NCBI GenBank assembly: GCA_036375215.1 | Contig: DASUSH010000106.1 | Location: 1-57,918 of the forward strand | Length of the DNA stretch: 57,918 bases | Direction: 5' to 3' | Origin: DASUSH01 sp036375215 | GTDB taxonomy: Bacteria > Actinomycetota > Thermoleophilia > Solirubrobacterales > 70-9 | Shown here: one piece after another, positions 14,281 to 22,319 of the stretch | How the letters are laid out: the number at the start of each line of letters is the position of its first letter | Numbering within the stretch: position 1 is the stretch's first letter | Translations under genes and position numbers: made by a program | Notes under the pieces: generated by a model | Databases searched by the model: none | What the model was told of the DNA's origin: nothing | The model's input: only the letters and a program-made list of their open reading frames with translations

Positions 14281-15602
14281 GACTTCTCCTCCTCGTCGGA
14301 ATCCTCGGCGCTTTCGTCCTCCGCCTGGGTCTCCTCCTCGGCGCGCGCGTCGGCGTCGGCCTGGGTGTCGCCGCCGCTCGCCTCGCCGGAGGCTGCGGTC
14401 GTGCCGCCCTCGGTGACCTTGTCCATGTGCTGGCGGCCGCCGCCGGTGTACGAGGCGGTCTCGTCGGTGGCGTGGGCGCCTTCCTCGGTGAGCTCCTCGG
14501 CGGTCTCCTCGTCGGGCTCGGGCTCGATCTCCTCCTCGCCGGTGATGTAGAGGTTGAGCTCGGTCGCGTGCTCCTCGGCGTGCGAGTAGATCCGCTTGAC
14601 CTGGTCCTGGCCGCCGTCGGGGAGCTTCGGGTGGACCCCCGGGATCAGCTTCGAGAGCGAGCGCATCTTGCCGGTGCGGATGCCGCGGACCGCGGTCGGC
14701 AGCGAGCCGAGCAGGCCTTTGATCGCTCCCTTCGAGGGCTTCAGCTTGCCCTTGACGCCGGCCGCGTAAGACTCCTGCAGGAGCAGCGACTCGTCGAGCG
14801 TGCCCTTCTTCTCGATGATCTTGGTGAAGGCGATCTCGTGGCGGTGGCCGTTGTTGACGTCGTCGATGCCCTCGTCGTCGCCGGCGCGGCGGCGCAGGCG
14901 CATGATCTGATCCATCGGCGCGACGCCCTTCGGGCAGGCGTCGACGCAGCTGAAGCAGTGTGTGCAGTCGTAGATGCCGTGCGGGTCCTGGGCGAGGTCG
15001 TAGAGGCGCTCGCGGGTCTGCCCGTCGCGCGGGTCGCCGACGAAGCGATAGGCCTTGGCGAGGGCGGCGGGGCCGACGAACTCGGGGTCGGCCTCCATCG
15101 AGAGGCAGGAGGAGACGCATGCGCCGCACTGGATGCAGGCCATCGACTGGGTGATGTCGATCATGGACTCCGGCGGGACGACGTACTCGCGCTCGGGCGG
15201 GTCGCCCTCCGGCAGGAGCCACGGGGTGACCCGGCGGATCTTCTCCCAGTGGGTCGACTCCATGTCGACGATCAGGTCCTTGATCACCGGCATGTTCCCC
15301 ATCGGCTCGACCACGACCGGCTCGGAGCCGCCGTTCAGGCGATTCGCCGCCTCCTGGGCCTCCCCGATCTGGGTCAGGCAGGCGAGCGTCGACTGGCCGT
15401 TGATCTTGACGCCGCAGGAGCCGCAGATCGCCGCCCGGCAGGAGCAGCGGACCGAGAGCGAGCCGTCGTCGCGGTCGCGGGCCTGCAGGAGGCCGTCGAG
15501 GACGGAGAGGGTCGGGTCGAGCTCGACCTCGAAGTCCTGCCAGTAGGGGCCCGTTCCCTCCTCGGGCTTGTAGCGGCGGACTCGGATCGTGTACTCAGAC
15601 AT
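14277..15602 (-). CDS. sdhB: Succinate dehydrogenase/fumarate reductase iron-sulfur subunit with acidic tail
   Basis: 441 residues. The first 245 are a normal SdhB: [2Fe-2S] ligands Cys55, Cys60, Cys63, Cys75; then two ferredoxin-type motifs, CIQCGACVSSC and CTHCFSCVDACPKG, for the [4Fe-4S] and [3Fe-4S] clusters. It moves electrons from the flavin of SdhA to the CCG subunit. Unusual is a C-terminal extension of nearly 200 residues: a basic helical part (about 250-340) and then an acidic low-complexity tail rich in Glu, Asp, Ala and Thr. SdhB proteins usually end near 240-260. Its start codon is 24 bp downstream of the sdhA stop. Confidence 0.94.
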   Translation of the reverse strand: MSEYTIRVRRYKPEEGTGPYWQDFEVELDPTLSVLDGLLQARDRDDGSLSVRCSCRAAICGSCGVKINGQSTLACLTQIGEAQEAANRLNGGSEPVVVEPMGNMPVIKDLIVDMESTHWEKIRRVTPWLLPEGDPPEREYVVPPESMIDITQSMACIQCGACVSSCLSMEADPEFVGPAALAKAYRFVGDPRDGQTRERLYDLAQDPHGIYDCTHCFSCVDACPKGVAPMDQIMRLRRRAGDDEGIDDVNNGHRHEIAFTKIIEKKGTLDESLLLQESYAAGVKGKLKPSKGAIKGLLGSLPTAVRGIRTGKMRSLSKLIPGVHPKLPDGGQDQVKRIYSHAEEHATELNLYITGEEEIEPEPDEETAEELTEEGAHATDETASYTGGGRQHMDKVTEGGTTAASGEASGGDTQADADARAEEETQAEDESAEDSDEEEKS

Positions 15603-15626
15603 CTGATTTCACCCTACCGATCCGGA

Positions 15627-17315
15627 TCAGTAGGTCCGCTCCTGCGGTTCCCACTGGGTCATCGTCACGTCGGTGTAGCTGATCTCGGGACCGTCCCCGT
15701 TCATCGAGAGGTCGATGTGCTTGATCCACTCCTCGTCGTTTCGCTCGGGGTGGTCGGTGCGGTACTGGGCGCCGCGGCTCTCGGTGCGGTGAAGCGCGGC
15801 GACGGCGCAGGCCTCGGCGTTGTCGAGCATGAAGCCGAGCTCGATCGCGCCGAGCACGTCCTGGTTGAAGACCGTTCCGCGGTCGTCGACGTAGGCGGTC
15901 TCGGCCTCCTCCTTCAGGCGCTTCACGACCTCGATCGCCTGCTCGATTCCCTCGGCGTCGCGGAAGACGGCGACGTAGCGGTCGAGCGTGTCGCCGAGCT
16001 CCTGGCGGATCTCGGAGACGCGCCTGCCGGAGCCGCGCTCGCGGCCGACGATGTCGGAGATCTGGGCCTCCTCTTCGGCGAGCGCCGCCTTCGGCACCCG
16101 CGCGTAGTCGTTGCGCTTGGCGCGCTCGGCGGCGTGCTGGCCGGAGCGGCGGCCGAAGATCAGCGTGTCGAGGAGCGAGTTGGCGCCGAGCCGGTTGCCG
16201 CCGTGGACGGAGACGCAGGCGACCTCGCCGGCGGCGTAGAGGCCGGGGATGTCGGTGGCGCCGTCGTTGTCGGTCGCGACGCCGCCCATCGTGTAGTGGT
16301 TGCCGGGCTTGATCCGGATCGGCTCGCGGGTGATGTCGACCCCGGCGAAGTCGCGGCCGACGAGGACGATCTCGCGCAGGGCCTCGTGGATGCGCTTGCG
16401 GGGGACGACCGTGATGTCGAGGGCGACCGTGCCGTCCTCGAAGCCGCGGCCCTCGTTGATCTCGGTCTGCTCGGCGCGGGAGACGACGTCGCGCGAGGCG
16501 AGCTCCATCTTGTTCGGCGCGTAGGTCTCCATGAAGCGCTCGCCCTTGGCGTTCAGCAGGTGGGCGCCCTCCCCGCGCGCGCCCTCGGTGATCAGGAAGC
16601 CCTTCTTCGCGAGCGTGGTGGGGTGGTACTGGACCATCTCCATGTCGCGGAGCTTGGCGCCGGCGCGGTAGGCCATCGCGATGCCGTCGCCGGTGCAGAT
16701 CAGGGCGTTGGTGGTGGGCCGGAACATCTGCCCGTTGCCGCCCGTGGCGAGGATCACGTTCTTCGCCTCGAAGAGCTCCATCGAGCCGTCCTTGATGTTG
16801 CGCGTGACCGCGCCCACGCAGTTGCCCTGGGCATCGAGCGCCAGCGAGGTCGTGAACCACTCCTCGTAGCGGTCGACGACGTCGGCGTACTTCATCAGCT
16901 GCTCGTAGAGCACGTGCATGATCGCCTGGCCGGTGATGTCGGCGACGTAGTAGGTGCGCGCCTGCGAGGCGCCGCCGAAGGCTCGGGTGCCGAGCTTGCC
17001 CTCCTCGTTGCGGTGGAAAGTCACGCCGAGGTGCTCGAGGTGGAGGATCTCCTCCGGCGCCTCGCGGCACATGATCTCGATCGCGTCCTGGTCGCCGAGG
17101 TAGTCGGAGCCCTTGACGGTGTCGAAGGCGTGGGACTCCCAGGAGTCGTCGGGGTTGAGGGCGGCGTTGATCCCGCCCTGGGCCGCGTTCGAGTGCGAGC
17201 GGACGGGGTGGACCTTGCTGATGATCCCGACCGAGACCCCCTCCTCGGCGGCGGCAAGCGCGGCCCGCTGGCCCGCCAGCCCCGCTCCTATGACGAGCAC
17301 ATCGTGCCGTGGCAT
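15627..17315 (-). CDS. sdhA: Succinate dehydrogenase/fumarate reductase flavoprotein subunit
   Basis: 562 residues. It oxidises succinate to fumarate (or the reverse) with covalent FAD. Seen: dinucleotide fold VLVIGAGLAGQRAALAA at residue 6; HPVRSHSNAAQGGINAA, whose His carries the flavin; TEGARGEGAHLLNAKGERFM with catalytic Arg region; YTMGGVATDNDGAT; and the C-terminal helical domain with TESRGAQYRTDHPERND. First gene of the A-B-E operon, with no cytochrome b gene before it: the neighbour upstream on this strand is a protease homologue read leftward toward it. A TAGGAT box 9 nt ahead of the ATG suggests a leaderless mRNA. Confidence 0.96.
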   Translation of the reverse strand: MPRHDVLVIGAGLAGQRAALAAAEEGVSVGIISKVHPVRSHSNAAQGGINAALNPDDSWESHAFDTVKGSDYLGDQDAIEIMCREAPEEILHLEHLGVTFHRNEEGKLGTRAFGGASQARTYYVADITGQAIMHVLYEQLMKYADVVDRYEEWFTTSLALDAQGNCVGAVTRNIKDGSMELFEAKNVILATGGNGQMFRPTTNALICTGDGIAMAYRAGAKLRDMEMVQYHPTTLAKKGFLITEGARGEGAHLLNAKGERFMETYAPNKMELASRDVVSRAEQTEINEGRGFEDGTVALDITVVPRKRIHEALREIVLVGRDFAGVDITREPIRIKPGNHYTMGGVATDNDGATDIPGLYAAGEVACVSVHGGNRLGANSLLDTLIFGRRSGQHAAERAKRNDYARVPKAALAEEEAQISDIVGRERGSGRRVSEIRQELGDTLDRYVAVFRDAEGIEQAIEVVKRLKEEAETAYVDDRGTVFNQDVLGAIELGFMLDNAEACAVAALHRTESRGAQYRTDHPERNDEEWIKHIDLSMNGDGPEISYTDVTMTQWEPQERTY

Positions 17316-17324
17316 CGAGCCGCG

Positions 17325-17330
17325 ATCCTA
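17325..17330 (-). promoter_or_regulatory. Leaderless-type -10 box TAGGAT for sdhA
   Basis: TAGGAT ends 9 nt before the sdhA ATG at 17315, inside the 55-bp gap after the M50 protease gene. Confidence 0.55.
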
Positions 17331-17370
17331 TAACGGCGGGCTCCGCGGGGTCCCTCGAGGCCGCTTGCGG

Positions 17371-18534
17371 CTACTGCGGGCGCAGCGAGCGGCCGACGGC
17401 GTCGACCGTGAGGACGCCGCGCAGGTGGCCCTCGGCGTCGACCGCGACGAGCCCGCCGAGCCTGCGCAGGTTCTCGTTGCCGAGCACGGCCTCGAGCGGG
17501 GCGTCGTCGCGGACGGCAAGCCCCCCGTCGGCGTCCGCGGTCACGAACTCGGCGACCCGCGCCGCGTCGCGGCGGCCCTCAGGGACGGCGTCGGCGGCGC
17601 CGCGCTGCAGCAGGCCCCGGAAGCGCTGCGAGGGGTCGACGACCGGGAACCAGGGCCAGCGGTAGCGCAGGAAGAACTCGTCGAGGGCGCGCTCGACCGA
17701 GAGGTCGTCGGGGATCGCGATCGGCTCGGCGTCCATCACGTCGGCGACCCGGAGGTGCTCGATCCGCGCGGTGATCTCGGTCTGCACGGTCGCCGAGCGC
17801 GCGGAGGAGCCGATGATGAAGCCGATCAGCGCGAGCCAGATGCCGTTGATCACCTGGCCCTCCATGGTCAGCGCGACGAACAGGCCGAAGCCGATGAAGA
17901 GGTAGGAGAAGCCCTGGCCGACGGTGGCGGCGAACCTCGTGCCCCGGTTGCGGCTGCCGCTCCACCGCCAGGCGATCGCGCGGACGACGCGGCCGCCGTC
18001 GAGCGGGAACGCCGGGATCAGGTTGAAGAAGAGGACGAGGACGTTGATGCTCGCGATCCAGGCGAGCAGGGCGAGGGGGCCGGAGGCGTCGGGCGAGGGC
18101 TCGCCGCGCATCGCCTCCCAGAACTCCTCGCCGCCCGCGGCGAACCCGATCGCGCCGCAGGCGATCGCGATCAGGAGCGTGACGGCCGGGCCGGCCAGAG
18201 CGATCCTCAGCTCGACCCCGGGCGAGTCCGAGTCGCGCTTGAGCCTCGCTAGCCCGCCGAACATCCACAGCGTGATGTCGGCGATCTGGATGTCGTTGCG
18301 GATCGCGACGAACGCGTGCCCGAGCTCGTGGAGCAGGATCGATCCGAAGAAGAGGATCGCGCTGATCACGGCGAGCACGTAGGGCTCGGAGTCCGAGCTC
18401 GACACGCCGAGGACGTCGCGGAACTCGCCGGTCAGGAAGACGATGACCAGCAGCAGGACGATGAACCACGAGTAGTCGGCGCTGATCCGGATGCCTCGGA
18501 CGTGGAACAGGGTCACGCCCCCGCGCGCCGTCAT
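17371..18534 (-). CDS. M50 family site-2 protease homologue with two CBS domains
   Basis: 387 residues. Membrane zinc metalloprotease (SpoIVFB/Rip3 group) that cuts substrates within the bilayer. Zinc ligands are in HELGHAFV (about residue 69) and LIPAFPLDGGRVVRA (about residue 167), with the Glu of HELGH as catalytic base. About five to six membrane helices occupy residues 20-235. A pair of CBS domains fills about 240-387 (VADVMDAEPIAIPDD, then VLTVDAVG), as in archaeal and actinobacterial S2P homologues, and likely regulates activity by nucleotide binding. The substrate is unknown. TAACAT 6 nt ahead of the ATG marks the promoter. Confidence 0.93.
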   Translation of the reverse strand: MTARGGVTLFHVRGIRISADYSWFIVLLLVIVFLTGEFRDVLGVSSSDSEPYVLAVISAILFFGSILLHELGHAFVAIRNDIQIADITLWMFGGLARLKRDSDSPGVELRIALAGPAVTLLIAIACGAIGFAAGGEEFWEAMRGEPSPDASGPLALLAWIASINVLVLFFNLIPAFPLDGGRVVRAIAWRWSGSRNRGTRFAATVGQGFSYLFIGFGLFVALTMEGQVINGIWLALIGFIIGSSARSATVQTEITARIEHLRVADVMDAEPIAIPDDLSVERALDEFFLRYRWPWFPVVDPSQRFRGLLQRGAADAVPEGRRDAARVAEFVTADADGGLAVRDDAPLEAVLGNENLRRLGGLVAVDAEGHLRGVLTVDAVGRSLRPQ

Positions 18535-18540
18535 GGGGTC

Positions 18541-18546
18541 ATGTTA
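18541..18546 (-). promoter_or_regulatory. Leaderless-type -10 box TAACAT for the M50 protease gene
   Basis: TAACAT ends 6 nt before the ATG at 18534 and lies 17 bp beyond the stop of the HD-GYP gene. Confidence 0.5.
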
Positions 18547-18562
18547 GGCGGGGCCGGTCCCG

Positions 18563-20089
18563 CTATAGGTGCGGGTTGCCGCCGCCCCCGCCCTGGCCGG
18601 GGGCGTTGGCGCTGTTTCCGGGCGCGGCGCCGCTCTGCCCGGGGGCGCCCGCGCTGTTCCCGGGGGAGATGCCACTCTGGCCGGGCGCCGTGCCGCTCTG
18701 CCCCGGGGTGGAGCCGCTCAGGCCCGGTGCGGACCCGCTCTGGCCCGGAGGGGCGCCGCCGCTCTGGCCCGGCGCCGATCCGCTCTGGCCCGGGGCCGAT
18801 CCGCTCTGGCCCGGGGCGCTGCCGCTGTTGCCGGGCGAACCGCCGACGGGCCCGCCACCCTCGCCGCCGCTCGATCCAACCCCGCTCGAGTCGCCGCCGC
18901 CCGCGGACCCGCCGCCCGCGCCCGCCGCGCCGGCGGCGTTGCCCGCCGAGCCGCCCGGCCCGTCCTGGTTCCCGCCGGCCGCGCCCGCGGCGCCGCTCGC
19001 GCTCGCCCGGCCGCCGTCGCCGCGGCGGTCCGCCGCGGCCCCTGCGCTGTCGCCCTGTCCCGAACCCCGCGTGCCCTTGCTCGCGTCACCGGTACCCGCA
19101 ACGTCGTCGTCGGAAGTCGTGCTCTCGCCCGCCGCGCCGGCGGCGGCGCCGGCCTCGGTCGCGCTCGCCGCGTCGGCGCCGGGCCCGTCGGCGGCCGAGT
19201 CCGCCGATCGCTCAGGCCCGATACCCGGGATCGGGCTCGGGATCCAGCCGCGCTCGGCGGCGAAGGCGCCGCCGCCGCCGATCGCGAGCATCGCGAAGAG
19301 GAGCGCCAGTCGCGGTGGCAGGGTCCGGCGCCGGCTGCGCCTCGCGCGCCTGACGGACGCGTCGAGCGCCTCGACGACGTCCGGGTCGAACTGCGAGCCC
19401 GCGCAACGCTGCATCTCCTTGAGGGCGGCCGGGGTGGAGCGGCCCTTGCGGTAGGGGCGGTCGGAGCGGATCGCGTGGAAGGCGTCGGCGCAGAGGATGA
19501 TCCGGCTGCCGAGCGGGATGTCATCGCCCTCGAGGCCGTCCGGGTAGCCGCTCCCGTCGAAATGCTCGTGCGAATGGCGGACGAGGCGGGCGGCCGGCTC
19601 GAGCTCCGGGACGGACTTCAGGATCCGCTCGCCGGTGATCGTGTGCTCCTTGATGAGCTTCCACTCCGAGTCGTCCAGCGGGCCCTTCTTCTCGAGGACC
19701 TCGGGCGGGATCGCGACCTTGCCGACGTCGTGAAGGCGGGCGGCGAGCAGGATGTCCTCGCGCTCGTGGCCGTTCACCGAGAGCCGCCTGCAGATCTCGA
19801 CGACGACGAGCTCGACGTCGTCGGAGTGCTCGCTGGTCGTCGGGTCGGCGGCCTCGAGCATCGCCGCCGCGATCTGGGAGCCGGCGTCACGCCCGCTCGT
19901 CGGCCGGGTCTCGGCGGATTCCGCCGGCACGGTCTCGGCGGGCTTCGGCCCGTCGAACCTGGCGCCCCGCTTACCGTTGCCGTTCGCGCTCGGGCGCGAC
20001 CCGCCCTTGGATGCGGCCGGTCCTCTGCTCTTTACCTTCTCTGCGGTTGGGGCCATGCCGGTGTGGGTGGCGGCGTGCTCTTCGGTCAT
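18563..20089 (-). CDS. HD-GYP domain protein with one membrane helix and an external repeat tail
   Basis: 508 residues. Residues 1-70 are a disordered, basic cytoplasmic segment. Residues 85-240 are an HD-GYP domain: His120-Asp121 in RLHDVGKVAIP, then RHSHEHFDGSGYPDGL (171-186) and ADAFHAI. These domains hydrolyse cyclic dinucleotides (c-di-GMP). A single helix follows a basic stretch at about 260-278, which places the last 230 residues outside. That part is Gly/Ala/Ser-rich and ends in about eleven 7-residue repeats of the SAPGQSG type. An intracellular signalling enzyme tied to a flexible extracytoplasmic arm is unusual. Start ATG; no clear promoter box is seen. Confidence 0.88.
   Translation of the reverse strand: MTEEHAATHTGMAPTAEKVKSRGPAASKGGSRPSANGNGKRGARFDGPKPAETVPAESAETRPTSGRDAGSQIAAAMLEAADPTTSEHSDDVELVVVEICRRLSVNGHEREDILLAARLHDVGKVAIPPEVLEKKGPLDDSEWKLIKEHTITGERILKSVPELEPAARLVRHSHEHFDGSGYPDGLEGDDIPLGSRIILCADAFHAIRSDRPYRKGRSTPAALKEMQRCAGSQFDPDVVEALDASVRRARRSRRRTLPPRLALLFAMLAIGGGGAFAAERGWIPSPIPGIGPERSADSAADGPGADAASATEAGAAAGAAGESTTSDDDVAGTGDASKGTRGSGQGDSAGAAADRRGDGGRASASGAAGAAGGNQDGPGGSAGNAAGAAGAGGGSAGGGDSSGVGSSGGEGGGPVGGSPGNSGSAPGQSGSAPGQSGSAPGQSGGAPPGQSGSAPGLSGSTPGQSGTAPGQSGISPGNSAGAPGQSGAAPGNSANAPGQGGGGGNPHL
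18584..18840 (-). repeat. Tandem 21-bp coding repeat (SAPGQSG-type heptapeptides)
   Basis: About eleven degenerate units encode variants such as SAPGQSG, STPGQSG, ISPGNSA and NAPGQGG at the C terminus of the HD-GYP protein. Copy number could vary between strains through slippage. Confidence 0.75.
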
Positions 20090-20154
20090 CGGCGGGACGG
20101 CAGGATTTCTTTAGCCCGGGTTCCACGCGCGCGGGCGCGGCCCGCGAGACTCGA

Positions 20155-20160
20155 TAGCTT
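20155..20160 (+). promoter_or_regulatory. Leaderless-type -10 box TAGCTT for the M28 peptidase gene
   Basis: TAGCTT ends 9 nt before the TTG at 20170 and supports that start. Confidence 0.45.
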
Positions 20161-20169
20161 TGCCGCGCT

Positions 20170-21384
20170 TTGAGCTCCGCCACAGCCGGCCGAGACCTCT
20201 CGATCGCGACGCCCCCCAGCGCGGGGCGGATGCGCGCGCTGCTCGACGATCTCTGCTCGTTCGAGCGCGAGACCGCGACGGAGGGCGAGCGGCGCGCCGC
20301 GGATTGGGTTGCCGAGCGGCTCCGCGAGCACGGGCTCGAGCCTCGGCTCGAGACCGAGCGCATCCACAGCACCTACTGGTGGCCGCTCGGGATCGCCTCG
20401 GCGGCCGGCGTCGCGGCCGGGATCGCCGCGCGCCGCGGCCGGCGCGGGCTGGGCGCCGCGCTCGGCCTGCTCGGGGCCGCGGCCGCCGCCGACGACATGC
20501 CGGGCGACGGGCGCCGGCGACTGCGCTCGCTCCTGCCGGCGCGGACCGCGACCCAGCTGGTCGCCGAGGCAGGCCCCGCCGACGCCGAGCGCACCGTCGT
20601 GGTCTCCGCCCACCACGACGCCGCCCACACCGGGGTGATCTTCCACCCGGCGATCCCGGAGCTCGCCGACCGCGCCGGCTTGATCGAGCGCAGTGACACC
20701 AGCCCGCCGCTGATCGCGATCGGCGTCGGCGCGCCGCTCGCCGCCGGCCTGGGCGCGCTCGCGGGCTCGCGAGCGCTCGCCGGCGCCGGGGCGTTCTTGA
20801 GCGCCGGCTTCGGGGCCGCGATGGCCAACCTGGGGATGAGCAGCGTGGTCCCGGGCGCGAACGACAACGGCACCGGGGTGCTCGCCCTGATCGCGCTGGC
20901 GGAGGCGCTCGCGCGGCGGCCGACCGAGAGCGTGCGGGTGATCCTGCTCTCGACCTCGGAGGAGGCGACCTGCGAGGGGATGGAGGCGTTCGCCCGTCGC
21001 CACTTCGGCGAGCTGTCCCCGGAGAGCACCTTCTTCCTGAGCGTCGACACGGTCGGCTCGCCGCACCTGTGCGTGCTGCGCGGGGAGGGGATGCTGCGCA
21101 TGAAGGAGTACCCGGCGGAGTCGCTCGCGCTCGTCGACGGGCTCGCCGAGGACCTCGGCATCCACCTCTTCCCGAACCTGCGGCTGCGCAACGCGACGGA
21201 TGGCGTGATCCCGCTTTTCGCCGGTTACCAATGCGCCTCGCTCGCCTCCTGCACCGACCTCAAGCAGCCCTCGAACTACCACTGGCGGACCGACGTGCCG
21301 GAGAACGTCGACTTCGGCTCGGTGGCCGACGCGATCCGGCTCTCGGAGGCGGTCGTGAGGCGCCTCGACGAGGAGTGGCTCTGA
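20170..21384 (+). CDS. M28 family zinc peptidase-like protein
   Basis: 404 residues. Zinc-ligand motifs of M28 aminopeptidases are visible: SAHHDAAHTG (first His and bridging Asp region), PGANDNGTGVLALIALAEAL (metal-bridging Asp), and STSEEATCEGMEAFARRH with the catalytic Glu pair; a late DVPENVD-preceded His (YHWRTD) would be the last ligand. Two hydrophobic stretches (about 75-105 and 177-215) interrupt the fold and probably make it membrane-associated, which is uncommon for soluble M28 enzymes. There is no signal peptide. Start TTG is chosen because of the -10 box. It overlaps the next gene by 10 nt. Confidence 0.86.
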   Translation: MSSATAGRDLSIATPPSAGRMRALLDDLCSFERETATEGERRAADWVAERLREHGLEPRLETERIHSTYWWPLGIASAAGVAAGIAARRGRRGLGAALGLLGAAAAADDMPGDGRRRLRSLLPARTATQLVAEAGPADAERTVVVSAHHDAAHTGVIFHPAIPELADRAGLIERSDTSPPLIAIGVGAPLAAGLGALAGSRALAGAGAFLSAGFGAAMANLGMSSVVPGANDNGTGVLALIALAEALARRPTESVRVILLSTSEEATCEGMEAFARRHFGELSPESTFFLSVDTVGSPHLCVLRGEGMLRMKEYPAESLALVDGLAEDLGIHLFPNLRLRNATDGVIPLFAGYQCASLASCTDLKQPSNYHWRTDVPENVDFGSVADAIRLSEAVVRRLDEEWL

Positions 21385-21887
21385 CCCCGGCCCGGTGGGC
21401 GCTCCTGATCGTCGGGGTGCTGCTCACCCTCGGCGGCCTCGGGGTCGGGCTGCCACAACTGCTCTCCGGTGACCACGAGGAGTACGGGCGGGTGGACATC
21501 CCGGGGAAGGGGACGGTCGACCTCCCGGCCGGCGAGGTCGTCGTCTTCTACGAGGACGGCAGCTCCCCTGCCGACGGGTTCTTCCCCGAGCCCGACGTGA
21601 AGTGGCGGATCGCCCCGACCGGCGGCGGCAAGCCACTGCGGCTCGACTCCGACGGCGGCCGCGAGTCGAACGTCCGCGGCGACAAATCGTGGACCGACAT
21701 CGAGGGGCTCGACATCGAGGACGCCGGCGAGTACGACGTCGAGGTCGCCGCGGTCGCGGGCGGCCCTGACCCCGCGCTCACCTTCGGCACCTCGGGGGTG
21801 ACCACGTCGGCGCTCCTGTTCGTGATCGTCGGCGCCGGGCTCGGCACGACCCTGATCGTCGGCGCGCTTGCGATCGGGCGCCGTTGA
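21375..21887 (+). CDS. Membrane-anchored protein with external beta domain, unknown function
   Basis: 170 residues. One helix at the N terminus (about 6-27), a polar middle of about 110 residues that looks beta-sandwich-like (PAGEVVVFYEDG, DAGEYDVEVAAVAGG), and a second helix at the C terminus (about 145-167). The middle part would face outward. I do not recognise a named family. GTG 21375 lies within the end of the M28 gene, so the two overlap by 10 nt and are probably coupled; a CTG two codons later is the only nearby alternative. Confidence 0.68.
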   Translation: MALTPARWALLIVGVLLTLGGLGVGLPQLLSGDHEEYGRVDIPGKGTVDLPAGEVVVFYEDGSSPADGFFPEPDVKWRIAPTGGGKPLRLDSDGGRESNVRGDKSWTDIEGLDIEDAGEYDVEVAAVAGGPDPALTFGTSGVTTSALLFVIVGAGLGTTLIVGALAIGRR

Positions 21888-21891
21888 AAGT

Positions 21892-21897
21892 TAGGAT
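21892..21897 (+). promoter_or_regulatory. Leaderless-type -10 box TAGGAT
   Basis: TAGGAT ends 9 nt before the GTG at 21907. Confidence 0.45.
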
Positions 21898-21906
21898 TCG
21901 CCCATC

Positions 21907-22311
21907 GTGCTGAAGCGGAGCCTGATCGTCGTCGCCCTGGCCCTCGCTGTCACCGCCTTCGCGACGGTCGGCATGGCCGGCGCCACCAAGGCGCCGAAGG
22001 CGCCGAAGCTCTGCAACCAGCCACGGGTCGAGCCGAACAAGATCGTGATCGCCTGCGCCGACTTCGGCCTCCTCGTCGAGGAGATCGATTGGCGCTACTG
22101 GGGCGCGAACAAGGCGAAGGGGTCGGGAGTGCTCGTCGACGCCGGCGGCGGCAGCTACCTCGTCAACGTGACCCTGCAGAAGGTTCGCGCGCGGAACTGC
22201 GACGGATACCACGGGAAGGTCTTCAAGACGATGAAGCTGAACTTCCCGGGCGCGCTCCCGCCGTACGCGGCGAGCGTCCAGAAGAACCGCCTCTTCTGCA
22301 TCGACAAGTAG
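21907..22311 (+). CDS. Small secreted protein, actinobacterial family of unknown role
   Basis: 134 residues with a Sec signal peptide (KRSLIVVALALAVTAFA, cleavage near MAGA). The mature part has IVIACADFG followed by IDWRYWGANKAKGSGV; this pattern of a Cys-Ala-Asp strand and a Trp-x-x-Trp-Gly turn recurs in small exported actinobacterial proteins of unknown role. Three Cys in the mature chain (ACAD, RNCDG, LFCID) plus LCNQ allow two disulfides. Start GTG is placed by the -10 box 9 nt upstream. Confidence 0.75.
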   Translation: MLKRSLIVVALALAVTAFATVGMAGATKAPKAPKLCNQPRVEPNKIVIACADFGLLVEEIDWRYWGANKAKGSGVLVDAGGGSYLVNVTLQKVRARNCDGYHGKVFKTMKLNFPGALPPYAASVQKNRLFCIDK

Positions 22312-22319
22312 CCGCCGCT

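Noticed and set aside
13381..15222. 613-residue open frame covering the CCG subunit and much of sdhB antiparallel frame space
   Set aside because: Only the last 299 residues have protein character (two CCG domains); upstream it is Arg/Pro-rich shadow of sdhB. Start placed at TTG 14280.
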